The notes beneath the pieces were generated by a model, which was not told the origin of the DNA, ran no database searches, and saw only the letters and a list, made by a program, of their open reading frames with translations. This document shows, piece after piece, positions 46,869 to 57,964 of a stretch of DNA of 64,000 bases. Numbering within the stretch: position 1 is the stretch's first letter; each line of letters starts with the position of its first letter. Source of the DNA: Callorhinus ursinus (lineage: Eukaryota; Chordata; Mammalia; Carnivora; Otariidae); contig NW_020313057.1 of the NCBI RefSeq assembly GCF_003265705.1, positions 2,639,893-2,703,892 of the forward strand. The letters run 5' to 3'. The translations under genes were made by a program, and so were the position numbers.

Positions 46869-47568
46869 AAACAAACTAGGAATAGGAGGGAACTTCATCA
46901 ATGTGATAAAGAGAATATGAAAAATTCATAGCTAACATCATACTCAAAGGTGAATGACTGCTCCACTATCAGGAAAAAGACCAAGATGTCTACTCTTGCC
47001 ACTTCTATTAAACATGGTACTGGTTGTTCTAATAGGAGCAATTGGGCCAGAAAAAGAAATAAACAGCATCCCTACTGGAAAGAAGTAAAATGATCTCTAT
47101 CTGCATGTGACATGATACTGTATATAAAAAAATTTAATGAATCCACTAAAAAACTACTGAAATTAATGAACAAGTTTGACAAGGTTGCAGGTTACAAGAT
47201 AAATATATAAAAATAAACTATGTTTCTATACCCTAGCAATCAACACTCCAAAAATGAAACTAAGAAAATTATTCCATTTAATGAGCATCAAAAAAATACT
47301 TAGCAATAAATTAAAAAAAGAGGCACAACATTTGTACACTGAAAACTACAAAATATCATTGAAAAAAATTAAAGAAGACCTAAATAAATGGAAAGACATC
47401 TATATTCATGGATTGGGAGACTTATTAAGATGGAAATACTTCCTGTAGTGGTTTATGGATTCAACACAATTCAAAATTCCAGCTACCTTTTTTGTAGAAA
47501 TTGACAAACTTATCTTAAAATTTATATAAAAATTCAAGGGACCTACAATAACAAAAACCAATCTTTTT
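46869..47568 (+). mobile_element. Old L1 ORF2 fragment, left part of an interrupted element
   Basis: 'aacaaactaggaataggagg', 'tagctaacatcatactcaaa', 'caaggttgcaggttacaaga', 'gcacaacatttgtacactga' and 'acctacaataacaaaaacca' run in order through the reverse-transcriptase and thumb regions of an old L1 ORF2. It is riddled with stops. The element resumes at 48514 after a younger antisense L1 inserted into it. Confidence 0.9.
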
Positions 47569-47570
47569 TT

Positions 47571-47630
47571 CCCCATTCCTTATAACTTTTATTCTTTGTA
47601 CTGAAAATGACCTTCAACATAATTTTGTAT
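47571..47630 (-). other. Apparent L1 3'-transduced sequence with its own AATAAA
   Basis: On the minus strand the order is L1 3' UTR, A tract (47631-47639), 60 bases of unrelated sequence, A tract (47564-47570), TSD. The extra 60 bases contain AATAAA (plus-strand TTTATT at 47588-47593), 17 bases before the terminal A tract. This is the layout left when L1 transcription ignores the L1 poly(A) site and uses a downstream genomic one. Alternative: a micro-insertion or unrelated filler. Confidence 0.6.
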
Positions 47631-47896
47631 ATTTTTTTTCAAGTTTTTATTTAAATTCTAGTTAACATATAGTGTAATATTGGCTTCAGGAGTAGAATAT
47701 TAGTAATTCATCACTTACACACAACACCCAGTGCTTAACACAACAAGTGCCCTCCTTAATACCCACCACTCATTTAGTCCATCCCCTGCCCACCTCCCCT
47801 CAATCAACCTTCAGTTTGTTCTCTATTATTAAGAGTTTCTTACGGTTTTCTTCCCTCTCTTTTTTCCCCCTTCCCCTATGTTCAACTGTTTTGTTT

Positions 47897-48085
47897 TTTT
47901 TAAGATTTTATTTATTTATTTGAGAGTGAGCGAGAAAGCAGGAGCGGGGTGTGGGGGCAGAGGGAGAGGGAGAAGCAGGCTCCTGGCTGAGCAGGGAGCC
48001 CCAAGTGGGGCTCCATCCCAGGACCCCAAGATCACGACCTAAGCCAAAGGCAGATGCTTAACTGACTGAGCCACCCAGGCACCCC
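47897..48085 (-). mobile_element. CAN SINE with perfect 15-bp TSD inside the L1, antisense
   Basis: 'gattttatttatttatttga', 'ggagccccaagtggggctcc' and 'actgagccacccaggcaccc' give a full-length antisense SINE. The TSD 'tcaactgttttgttt' is at 47882-47896 and 48086-48100, exactly interrupting the L1 3' UTR. Confidence 0.97.
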
Positions 48086-48513
48086 TCAACTGTTTTGTTT
48101 CTTAAATTCCACATATGAATGAAATTATATGGTATTTGTCTTTTTCTGACTGACTTATCTCACTTAGCGTGATATACCCTAGTTCCATCCATGTCATTGC
48201 CGACAGCAAGATTTTTCTTTTTGATGACTAATATATATATATACACACACATACATATATGATATATAATACACACACTACTTCTTTTTCCATTCATCAG
48301 TCAATGGACATTTGGGCTCTTTCAGTAATTTTACTATTTAACTATTGTTAATAATGCTGCTACAACATCAGGGTGCATGTGTCCCTTTGAATCAGTATTT
48401 TTGTATTCTTTGGGTAAATACCTACTAGTACAATTGCTGTGTCATAGGATAGTTCTATTTTTAACTTTTTGAGGAAGCTCCATACTGTTTTCCATAGTGG
48501 CTACGATCTTTTT

Positions 48514-48552
48514 ATGAAAAAGAATACAGCTAGAGGGCTCACACTTCCCAAT
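48514..48552 (+). mobile_element. Old L1 ORF2 fragment, right part
   Basis: 'tgaaaaagaatacagctaga' and 'gggctcacacttccc' continue the ORF2 frame broken at 47568. It ends where another antisense L1 begins. Confidence 0.8.
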
Positions 48553-48885
48553 GTTTTTTTGAGTACAGTTGACACACAAGGTCACATTAGTTTGAAGTGT
48601 ACAGCATCGTGATTCAACAAATTTATACATTATGCTATGTTCATCGCAAGTATAGCTACCATCTCTCCTGATAAATCACTATTCCAATATCATTGACTAT
48701 ATTCCTTGTGCTGTGGCTTTTATTCTCATGACTTAACTAGGAACCTGTATCTCCCTCTCCCTTTCACCGTTTTGCCTAACCCCTTACCCCCACTCTGGAA
48801 ACCATCAGTTTGTTCTCTGTATTTATAGCTCTGATTCTGCTTTTTTTTTTGTTGTTTATTCATTTGTTGTTGTTACTGGTTTTTT

Positions 48886-51700
48886 CTAGATTCCACTTGT
48901 GAGTGAAATCATATGGTGTTTGTCTTTCTCAGTGTGACTTACTTCATTTAGCATAATACCCTCTAGGTCCATCCATGCTTTCCCAAATGACACAATCTCA
49001 TCCTTTTTATGGCTACATAATATTCCATTGCAAATATATATGTGTGTGTGTGTGTGTATTATATATATATATACCACATCTTCCTTATTCACTCATCTAC
49101 TTGTGGACACTTAGGTTGTTTTTGTATCTTGGCTATTGTAAATAATGCTACAATAAACACAGAGGTGCATGTATCTTTTCAAATTAGTGTTTTCATTTTC
49201 TTTGGGTAAATACCCAATAGTGGAATTATTTGATCATATGGTAATTCTATTTTTAATTTTTTGAGGAACCTCCTTACTATTCCTGTGGCTACACCAATTT
49301 GCATTCCCACCGACAGTGTACAAGGGTTCCTTTTACTTCACATCCTCTCCAACACTTGTTGTTTCTTGTCTTTTTGATTCTAGCCATTATGACAGGTGTA
49401 AGGTAATATCTCATTGTGGTTGTTATTTGCATTTCCCTGGTGATTAGTGCTGTTGAGCATCTCTACGTGTGTCGGTTGGCCGTCTGCATGTCTTCTTTAG
49501 AAAAATGCCTATTCAGGCCCTCTGGCCATTTTTTAATCAAATTGTTATTTCAGTGTTGAGTGGTTAAGTTCTTGATATAGTTGGGATATTAACCCCTTAC
49601 TGGATATATCATTTCCAAGTATCTTCTCCCAATCAGTATGTTGTCCTTTTGTTTTATTGATGGTTTTCTTTGCTATGCAAAGATGTAGTCGCAACAGTTT
49701 ATGTTTGCTTTTGTTTCCCTTGCCTTAGGAGAAATATATAGAAAAATGTTGCTAAGCCAATGTCACAGAAATTACTGCCTGTGTTCTCTTCTAGGACCTT
49801 TATAGTTTCAGGTCTCACATTTAGGTCTTTAATCCATTTTGTTTATTTTTGTGTCTGGTGTTAAGAAATGGTCCAGATTCATTTTTTTCAAGTAGCTGTC
49901 CTATTTTCCCCATACCATTTATTGAAGAACTGTCTTTTCCCCCATTTTATACTCTTGCCTCCTTTGTCAGAATTTACTATATAATCGTGGGTTTTTTCCT
50001 GGGTTCTCTATTCTGTTACATTGATCTTTGTGTCTATTTTTGTGCCAGTACCATACTGTTTTGCTTACTACAGCTTTGTAATATATTTTGAAACTGGAAT
50101 TGTGATGCTTCCAACTTTGTTCTTTCTCAAGATTTCTTTGGCTTATTCAGGGTCTTTTGTGGCTCCATACAAATTTTAGGATTATTTTTTCTAGTTTTGT
50201 GAAAAATGCTATTAGTATTTTTATAGGGATTGCACTGAATCTGTAGATTGCTTTGGGTAATATGGGCATTTAAAGAATATTAATTCTTCTAATCCATGAG
50301 CATGGGGTATCTTTCCATTTGTGTTATGTTCAATTTCTTTCATCATTGTTTTATACTTTTTGAAGTACAGATCTTTCACTTCTTTGGTTAAATTTATTTC
50401 TAGGTATTTCATTCTTTTTGGTGCAATTATAAATGGTGCTGTTTTCTTAATTTCTTTCTGCTTCTTTGTTATTGGTGTATACAAATACTACCAATTTCCA
50501 GGTATTAATTTTGTGTCCTGCAACTTTACTGAATTCACTTATTACTTCTAGTGGTTTTTTTTTTTTTTGGTGGTGGTCTTTAGGATTTTCTACATATACT
50601 ATCATGTCATCTGCAAATAGTGACATTTTAATTTCTTCTTTACCAATATGGATGCCTCTTTCTTTTCCTTGCCTGATTGCTGTGGCTAGAACTTCCAGTA
50701 TTATGTTGAATAAAAGTGGTGAGAGTGGACATCCTTGCCTTATTCCTGATCTTAGAAGAAAAGCTCTCAGTTTTTCCCCATTGATTATGATGTTAGCTGT
50801 GGGTTTTTCATAGATAGCCTTTATTATATTGAAGTATGTTCCCTCCAATCCCAATTTGTTAAGAGTTTTTATCATGAATGGATGTTGAATTTTGTCAAAT
50901 GATTTTTCTGCATCTATTGAGATGATTTGATTTTCATTCTTTGTTTTGTTGATGTGGTGTATCACATTGATTGATTTGCAAATATTGACCCATCCTGCAT
51001 CCCCAGAATAAATCCCACTTGATCATGGTGATTGATCTTTATAATGTAGTGTTGAATTTGGTTTGCTAATATTTTGTTGAGGATTTTTGCATCTATATTC
51101 ATTAGGGGTTTGGCCTGTAGTTTTCTTTTTTTGTGGTGTCTTCGTTTAGTTTTTGTATCAGGGTAATACTGATCTCATACAATGTATTTGGAAGATTTGC
51201 TTCCCCTTCTATTTTTTGGAATAGTTTGGGAAGAATAAGTATTAACTCTTCTTTAATATTTGGTAGAATTCACCAGTGAATCTGGTGAACTGGACTTTTA
51301 TATTTTGGTAGGTTTTTGATTACTGATTCAATTTTGTTACTTGTATCAGTCTATTCAGATTTTCTATTTTTCCTGGTTCAGTTTTAGAAGATTGTATGTT
51401 TCTAGGAACGTATCCATTCCTTCTAGGTTGTCCAATTTGTTGATATATAATTTCTCATAGTATTCTCTTATAATTTTCTGTATTTCTATGGTGTTAGTTA
51501 TTTCTCCTGTTTCTGGTTTTATTTACTTAGGTCCTTTCTCTTTTTTCTTGATGAGTGTGGTTATCAATTTTATCTTTTCAAAGAACTGGTTTCACTGATG
51601 TTTCCTTTCTTTCTCTTTTCTTTTCTTTCTTTTTTTAGTCTCTATGTCATTTACGTCTGTTCTTCTTGTCTTTTACTCACCTTGGGCTTTGTTCTTCTTT
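48886..51700 (-). pseudogene. Decayed L1 ORF2, antisense
   Basis: Minus-strand frames show reverse-transcriptase landmarks: [10 protein letters not shown] (near 50900), [14 protein letters not shown] (near 50720), MSLFADDM with the catalytic FADD (near 50620) and the LYTNN-like region near 50480. Frames are broken by many stops and indels, and the endonuclease is absent. This is an old non-functional copy. Confidence 0.9.
49035..49073 (+). repeat. (TG)n(TA)n microsatellite
   Basis: TG run at 49038-49057, then AT/TA run, inside the L1 3' region. Confidence 0.9.
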
Positions 51701-51959
51701 CCCTATGATCTTTAAGATCATTACTTTAACTTCTTTATCAGACATATTGCTTATCTCTGTTTCAGTTAGTTCTTTTTCTGAAGCTTTTTTCTTGTTCTTT
51801 CTTTTGGAGCATATTCCTCTGTCTCCCGATTTTGGTTGACCTTCTGCGCTTGTTTCTATGGACTAAGCAGAACAGCTACTTCTAAACTTGAAAGAACAGT
51901 CTTGTGTTTGGTTGTGCCCTATGTAGGCTGTGTGTACTTGGTGACTTTTGCTGGCTGGC

Positions 51960-53030
51960 TGGAGTTGTGACTGGCATGTGCTGGAGGTTCTGGGCTTTCC
52001 ACATAGTGCATGCCCTGTCAGGACAGCTAAAAGGGCGTTCTGTGCACTGAGGGCATCCTAGCAGGACAGCTGAAGCTGAAATAGGTGCCAGCCAGAATGT
52101 TCCAGGGTGCTCTGTGCAAGGGGTGCCTTGATGTGGTGGCTGGAGCTAATGTGATATGTGGGCCAGGAAGTTCCTGAGCTCTCTGCACAGAGAATGCCCT
52201 AGCAGAATAGCTGAAACTAAAGTGGAAGCCAGCCAGTGAGATCCAGGCCTCTACATATAGAGGGCACCTAGGCAGGATAGTTGAAGCAAAAGGGGATATA
52301 AATGAGGGGATATAAATGTTCCTGGACTCTCCACACTGAGGGTGCTCTGAAGGTGCTGCTGAAGCTGAGGTGGAGTTCAGGCTGCAAGATGTCCTAGGGT
52401 ACTCTGCATAGGGAATGTCCTGTCAGGACAGCTAAAGCTCAAATGGGCATGGGTCAGTGGGGTCCCCGGGCTCGCCATGCAAAATGTGCCCTGATAGGAC
52501 AGCTGAAGCTGAATTAAGTGCACACTGGGGTGTCCCAGGGCTCTCCACACTGAGGTTGACCCGGCAGGACACCTGAAGCTGACTTGGGTGCAGGCTGGAG
52601 TATCCCAAGGTGTTCAGCACAGCAGGTAGCCTGGTGGCTGGAACAGAGGCCAGCATGGGAGGGAGTGTTCTGGGGCACTCTCCACAAGGGTGCTCTGGTG
52701 AGGTGGCTAAAACCTATGGAGGCACAAGCCTGGAGTTCCTGGGGCACTCCTCACAGAGGGCACCCTAGCAGGGTGGCTGGATCTGAAGAAGATGCCAACT
52801 GAGATACTGTGGGGTGCTTTGCACTGAGGGAACCCTAGCAAGCTGTCTAAAGCCAAAGTGATAATGGTCCCGGAGTGTTCTTGGGGGCTTTGTGCCTGTG
52901 CCACCTTGGTGCAAAGGCTTGGGTTGTAGCGAGTGCTAACCAAGGGTGTCCCAGTGTACACTGCCCTGTGGCCACCTTGGTAGGACAATTAGGGCTGGTG
53001 TGGGCGAAGGTCCAGGGTTCACTGAGATGG
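51960..53030 (-). repeat. Diverged tandem array of about 70-bp units (L1 5' region)
   Basis: A motif of the form 'gcaggacagctgaagctga' preceded by 'gcac.gagggca.cct' recurs, with its core near 52063, 52134, 52203, 52273, 52350, 52424, 52494, 52565, 52632, 52702, 52771, 52841, 52908 and 52980. Spacing is 67-77 bases (mostly 69-71). An extra shortened unit is at 52020. Units are diverged from each other, so the array is old. Its place upstream of the ORF1 start of the antisense L1 argues for a monomeric 5' UTR promoter, as in rodent L1s; this is inference. Confidence 0.85.
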
Positions 53031-53190
53031 CAGGTTGGTTAGGGTGCCCAGACTATGCACTGGCCTGTGCTCTCAAGGTGGAAGGGGAGTATAAACCATG
53101 CCTATTAGCTCCTCCTACCTAGAGAGCAAGAGAGCCCCAAAAATGTAGATGGGGGGAGGAGCAGAGAATGAATCTGAAAGTGGGCAAATG

Positions 53191-53394
53191 ACTTGTGTGG
53201 TTCTCCAGAGCAAATTACTAGTATTTTTGTATCTTTCATACTCTACAAAATACTTATGTTAATGGAAATAACATTAATTTCTTTTAGGTTCTCAAGAGGA
53301 ATAAATGCATCATTGAAGGCAAAGTATTATTATGTCATATTAGGACATTTATAAACACATTTCTAATTTAAAAATATTTATCTCTTCCCTGAGG
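53191..53394. other. No recognised feature
   Basis: Short AT-rich flank beyond the L1 5' end; no matching TSD could be found with the 3' side. Confidence 0.4.
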
Positions 53395-53480
53395 ACAGTC
53401 TAACAAAGTAGGTCAGGATTCTTATTTTAGAGACAAGAAACTATGGCCAAGAGAGCATGTGTCCCTAGCTAAACTGAGGC
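53395..53480 (-). mobile_element. MIR fragment, antisense
   Basis: 'caaagtaggtcaggattctt', 'attttagagacaagaaacta' and 'tggccaagagagcatgtgtc' are the reverse-complement MIR middle. Confidence 0.65.
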
Positions 53481-53619
53481 CTAAGGCCCAAGCCTAAGCA
53501 TATGTCATTGGGGCAGGCTTTGTCCAGTGAACATCAAATCAGAGGGCCAGAGACCCTGCTCTGATGTCATCATCTGATTGTGAAGACTCATTCCCTCTTA
53601 TCACTAGCTAAGTGCCATG

Positions 53620-53790
53620 GGATGGGAGGTGATGGGTGCTGCACTAGAACCCGAGAAGACTGAACTCTGGTCTTAGTCCTGCAAAAACAAGTGTGATTTC
53701 AGGAATGTCACTTCATTTTTTTGGGTTTCTGTCTCCTCATCTGTAGAACTGGGAAAGAGAGTTTCAATTCTTCCCACTTCAAGGTTGCTG
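53620..53790 (+). mobile_element. MIR SINE
   Basis: 'gactgaactctggtcttagt', 'tgatttcaggaatgtcactt' and 'tttctgtctcctcatctgta' with 'gaactgggaa' follow MIR. Confidence 0.75.
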
Positions 53791-54424
53791 ATCAAAAACA
53801 GTAATGGCTGCATCAAGTAGGGGAGGCATACACAAGCCAAAGTTGGCATTATGACTAATGTAATTCATTTACCCCAATAATCCAAACCAATATCATCACA
53901 AAAAGCTGTACTGTTTTACTGTGTCCCACATCACTCTGATTTCATTAAAGCCAGGTAAATTATAAAAAGAGAGATGCACTTTGTTTATTGAAGGGTAGAT
54001 GGAGAACCAATTCGGCCTATATTTACCAGTCTAGTCTGACTGGGGAAGTTTTGACTTAAAGATGGTTGATGACTTCTTGCCTCTCACTAAATCATTCTGT
54101 TACTGACTCTGCTGTGAGGTTGGAGATCCAAACATTTTTTTGGCAAAAGACCTCCCAAGAACTAACAACCAAAACATGACCTTCGCTAGCAGAAAAGTTT
54201 CATCCAAATCCATACACCCATATACCAGAAGATTCTTCTTATGGGCTCTAGGCAGAATTCTCATCATTATTCAGAAATGACAGAGCACTGCATTCTAATT
54301 ATTCAGCTGTTGATTAGTGTGGTTGTCCAGAGGGAATTTTGCTGTTTTTCTGAGCTCTGGTTTGGATTTAGCCAGGACTTCAGAATAAACCACATCCTTT
54401 CTATTTTTCTCAAAGGCATCACAA
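53791..54424. other. Unique DNA
   Basis: No repeat or gene recognised. An 83-codon frame at 54241-54492 has no exon support. Confidence 0.35.
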
Positions 54425-54840
54425 TATTAATAACTGGGCATCTACCATGTGCAAGTCACTTTGTTTATTCTCAACTCATCAAAACCAGGTAGGGGGGTGC
54501 CTGGGAGGCTCAGTCGTTAAGCATTTGTCTTCGGCTCCGGTCCTGGTTCCAGGGTCCTGGGATTGAGCCCCACACTGGGCTCCCTGCTTGTTGGGAAGCC
54601 TGCTTCTCCCTCTCCCATTCCCCCTGCTTGTGTTCCCTCTCTCACTGTGTCTCTGTCAAATAAATAAAATCTTAAAAAAAAAAAAACAGGTAAAGTGGCA
54701 ATATCATACCCATTTTAGAGAGGAGGGAACTGAGGAGAGTTAATTAAAAAGTTAATTTGCTTGAGGGGGACCCAAGATTCAAGTCCATGACTGTCTGACA
54801 CTGGAACTCACCACACCACTGCCTAGCAAAACTGTGAGTC
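54425..54840 (-). mobile_element. MIR SINE, antisense, split by a CAN SINE
   Basis: 'actgggcatctaccatgtgc', 'aagtcactttgtttattctc' to the left (54433-54480) and 'aatatcatacccattttaga', 'gaggagggaactgaggagag' to the right (54701-54740) are the two halves of one antisense MIR. Confidence 0.8.
54492..54682 (+). mobile_element. CAN SINE with near-perfect TSD
   Basis: 'ggggggtgcctgggaggctc', 'ggtcctgggattgagcccca', 'gtgttccctctctcactgtg' and a long A tail. The flanking repeat 'aaaaccaggta' (54481-54491) recurs as 'aaaaacaggta' near 54682-54692, inside the MIR. Confidence 0.95.
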
Positions 54841-54859
54841 CTGTCATGACCATTAAGCC

Positions 54860-55325
54860 TTTCTAGCATCCTCTTCCTGGGTCAGACTTAGTGATTCACT
54901 TCTAGCAAGCAGAATGTGATGCAAGGATCAGTATGTTATTTCTGAAAGGCACTGCAACTTCCTATTTGCTCTCTCTCTTGGATTATCTGCTCCAGGGGAA
55001 GACAGCTGCCATGTCATGAGGACATTCAAGCAGCTCTATGCAGAGGTCCACATGACAAGGGACTGGACTCCCTGCCAATAGCCAGCAAGGAATTGCCCTG
55101 TGAGGGAGCCATCTTGGGACTGACCCTGCAGCCCATTCAAGCCCTTAGGTGACCGAAGTTCTAGCCAACATCTTCACCACAACCTCAAGACAGACCCCAA
55201 GCCAGAACCACTCAGCTAAGTTCTGGATGACCTACAAACACTCTGTGAGATAATAAGTGTTTATTGTTGTTTTAAGCCACTACATTTGGGGGTAATTTGT
55301 GACATAGCCATAGGTAACTAAAACA
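54860..55325 (+). mobile_element. MLT1-type (MaLR) LTR, old
   Basis: 'ctagcaagcagaatgtgatg', 'cagctgccatgtcatgagga', 'tgttgttttaagccactaca' and 'ggtaatttgtgacatagcca' ending 'taggtaactaaaaca' give the old MLT1-like order, the same type as 30855-31320. Confidence 0.65.
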
Positions 55326-55329
55326 GCCT

Positions 55330-56917
55330 CCTAAATTGATCTTTTTCTTATGCTTTTCTATCCTACTGAACTTTCTCCTTCTGTTTTATTTCCTGTGAGC
55401 TATCCTTAATTTTATCTTCTGTTCTCTTTTAATTTCAGCTGTCATATTTGTAATTTCTAAAGGTTCTTTCTTAAGCTCTGATTGTTCCCTTTCTACATTT
55501 CATCTGTTGTTTTAAAGATCTTTTCCCTTCTCTCTGAAGATGTTAAGGATTTATTTCTCCTCTACTGTTTGTTTTATCTGATTCTTCTGAGTACCCCCTC
55601 CCCCTTTTTTCTTGTTTCTCTCTCACGTTTATAAGTTCTTCTCAAATGTCTGCTGAGCCTTGCTTGTCCATTCATATTTAAAAGAGCAGTAAAATGGAAG
55701 TCAGAAACTCTTTTTGTGAGATCTGGAGTTTGCCAATTAGTGATTTCACTACAGGACCACCAGCTTTGTTTTTTAAAACACCCCAACATCAATAATGGAC
55801 GTTCCCTTCTTTGGCTTAGGTCTCTGAAGAAGGGTCCTCCAACCTCCTGCCTTGAGGATAACTTGGCTATATGGTAAATGTAGTGGTTTGAAAATTTAAC
55901 ACAGCACTCCACAGATGAGCCAAGAAATGTCATTTATTTTCCATCATTGATCTAATCTGGCCTCCAACACTATTCTAAGAAAATGAAAATTCTCTCAGTT
56001 TTTTTCTGGATTAAGTAGTCCCATTCAGGTCAGTTTCTTTGAATAAATGTTCAGTTTCCAGGTTTCCTCCCTGAGTCTGAGTCTGAACTTCTGGCAGGAA
56101 GGGTGGGGTGGTTGGTTTAAGGCTCTGGATCCATGTGCTACTGTATACACCCGCATTGCCCTCTAATGAAGATTGGAGGGTTTGATTTGTCCTGGGCCTG
56201 ATGTCTGTTGAGCTGTGACAGTCTCTAATGGCCTTTGAGGCCATTATGTGGCTCCTACAACTGGCTTTCCTGGTACCAGCCATTTGCATCTTATCTTAAA
56301 GTCCCAGCAGCACACTATCACCTCTGTGTCCTGAGCCAAAGCTACTACCCACCGATACTCTGTGCCCACATTAAGGCATATAGACAGTTGTAAAGTCCTG
56401 GGCTAAAAGAGACTGAGGGAGTCCAGCAACATGTCCTTGGGGTACCCCAACAGCCCGCTTCGACCACCAATGCTGAGCTGGCAGCACTCCAGCCCTATGG
56501 GGAATAACCTTCTCCCAGATGATTTCAGGAGCCCCTGAGCCAGTCAACCATGAACCCTGATGTTCTGCTCTTTCTCTTCAACCCATTTAACAAGCCCTGC
56601 ATCAGAATTCTGGTGCAGAATAGAGAAAACAGAACACCCACACCTGCCTATCCCTGCTCCCCCTCCCCTCCAGAGTTCCCTACTCTCTTTCCTGCTCCTC
56701 CAGAAATAGCAAATGATTTGCATTATTTCTTCCTGCTCAAAGACTTTCCCTGTGTCACAAATTCCTCCAGCCCTAGGTGGCATTCCCTCCATCCTCTCCT
56801 TGGGACCATGAAGGTGAATGGTTATGGGGAAATTTTTTGCAGAGTAGTCCCCTGTAAAATATTTTCAAAATGTTTTCTATGTAACACTATTCATGCTGTA
56901 AAAAGAACATCCTTTAG
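55330..56917. other. Unassigned; possible ancient repeat at 55340-56250
   Basis: 'ctcaaatgtctgctgagcct', 'tgcttgtccattcatattta' and 'cattgccctctaatgaagat' resemble an old mammalian repeat that I cannot name. 56290-56900 is unique-looking and GC-richer, with a 139-codon frame at 56550-56969 that runs into the SINE and is therefore probably chance. Confidence 0.3.
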
Positions 56918-57111
56918 GGGCGCCTGGGTGGCTCAGTCATTAAGCGTCTGCCTTCGGCTCAGGTCATGATCCCAGGGTCCTGGGATAGAGCCCCACATCG
57001 GGCTCCCTGCTGGGCGGGAAGCCTGCTTCTCCCTCTCCCACTCCCCCTGCTTGTGTTCCCTCTCTCGCTGTCTCTCTCTATCAAATAAATAAATAAAATC
57101 TTAAAAAAAAA
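56918..57111 (+). mobile_element. CAN SINE with perfect 17-bp TSD
   Basis: 'gggcgcctgggtggctcagt', 'tcatgatcccagggtcctgg', 'tcccactccccctgcttgtg' and (aaat)n with an A tail. The TSD 'aaaagaacatcctttag' is at 56901-56917 and 57112-57128. It is one of the youngest copies by appearance. Confidence 0.98.
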
Positions 57112-57128
57112 AAAAGAACATCCTTTAG

Positions 57129-57892
57129 CTAAAGCTTTGCTGATATTTATGGAATTGCAGGGCCAAGGGACATGAACAATATAGAGGCTTTTGATGCATA
57201 CTGTCAATTGTGGAAAGGGAGTAACATAATAGCCCATTATCCCCTATTATGACAAGGCAGTTAACTTAATATGATTAGCCAGAAGAGACCGAGGATTTGA
57301 GTGAGATTCCAAACCTGTCTGTAGAGCAAGCAGCAGCAGGGTGTCCACTTCTGGGGGAGGGCTGAGTGGGGGGTAGGGACACTGAGGCTCAGTCGCCAAG
57401 ACCAGGGCTACCCCAGAAACCTGGAGTTTAGGAAGAGAAGTCCAAAGAAACAAGAAGCCCTAAAGTGAAAGGGAGGCACACTTCTAGTCTTAGTCACCAC
57501 TGAGGAAATCCTAGAAACTGTAGCCCAAAGCAAATATGAATTTTGGACTCACGTTCTAAAACAAAGCCCTTCCTAGGAACTTCTGAGAAAAAGAAATTTA
57601 GTATAAAAGCCACTTATCATCTGAAACTCTGACCATTTTGTTCCTTAAACCTTTTTCCGGCAATAATTTAGAAATCATTAAGCCTCAGACTCACTGTAAC
57701 AATGGTCTTGACTTCCAGTCAGTCCCCTTTACTTCTGTGACTTCCTAAAGTATCAGTAAGTATGTGTACTTTACTAGGCGATGCTGATGGGCTAGTCTGG
57801 AAAATCATGTCTTCCTGACTTGGTAACTTGGGGGATTTCTTGCTCTTTGGCAGGAAACTGTGGATTTAAGCCTAAGACTACTTTGGGGAAAC
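57129..57892. other. Unique DNA
   Basis: No repeat or exon recognised. Confidence 0.35.
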
Positions 57893-57955
57893 CCATGTGT
57901 CAAATCAGAATCTCTAGACTGGAGCCTAGTAATCAGCATTTTTAAACACTCCCCA
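57893..57955 (+). mobile_element. MER5A fragment
   Basis: 'tgtgtcaaatcagaatctct' and 'gtaatcagcatttttaaaca' with 'ctcccc' match the MER5A middle; too short to be certain. Confidence 0.5.
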
Positions 57956-57964
57956 AAATATATA

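Larger units (their letters stand above)
47569..48505 (-). mobile_element. Younger antisense carnivore L1 3' end with 8-bp TSD and apparent 3' transduction
   Basis: The short TSD 'atcttttt' occurs at 47561-47568 and 48506-48513. Between lie a T tract, 60 bases of non-L1 sequence (47571-47630), a second T tract, the carnivore L1 3' UTR ('ctagttaacatatagtgtaa', 'caacacccagtgcttaacac') and the ORF2 C-terminal end up to 'ttttccatagtggctac'. The insertion is 5'-truncated. A CAN SINE has inserted inside it at 47897-48085. Confidence 0.85.
48553..53190 (-). mobile_element. Long antisense L1 with internal deletion, reaching the 5' UTR
   Basis: Reading right to left, a promoter-end array (51960-53030) is followed by ORF1 N-terminal-type sequence (plus 51700-51870), then a jump into mid-ORF2 (plus about 51700 down to 48950), the ORF2 C-terminus and a 3' UTR ending at the T tract near 48553. 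About 2 kb, the rest of ORF1 and the ORF2 endonuclease, is missing at the junction near 51700. A (TTTC)n stretch lies at 51598-51637. It is the only L1 here that retains the 5' end. Confidence 0.85.

Noticed and set aside
52432..52988. Proline/serine-rich minus-strand proteins in the tandem array
   Set aside because: Overlapping frames are a by-product of the GC-richer 70-bp units; no conservation of a frame between units.
51960..53030. CRISPR array or satellite DNA
   Set aside because: Units are diverged throughout with no repeat/spacer alternation, in a mammalian genome, and adjoin L1 ORF1 sequence.
56550..56969. 139-codon plus-strand open frame
   Set aside because: Its end lies inside a SINE and no splice sites support it.
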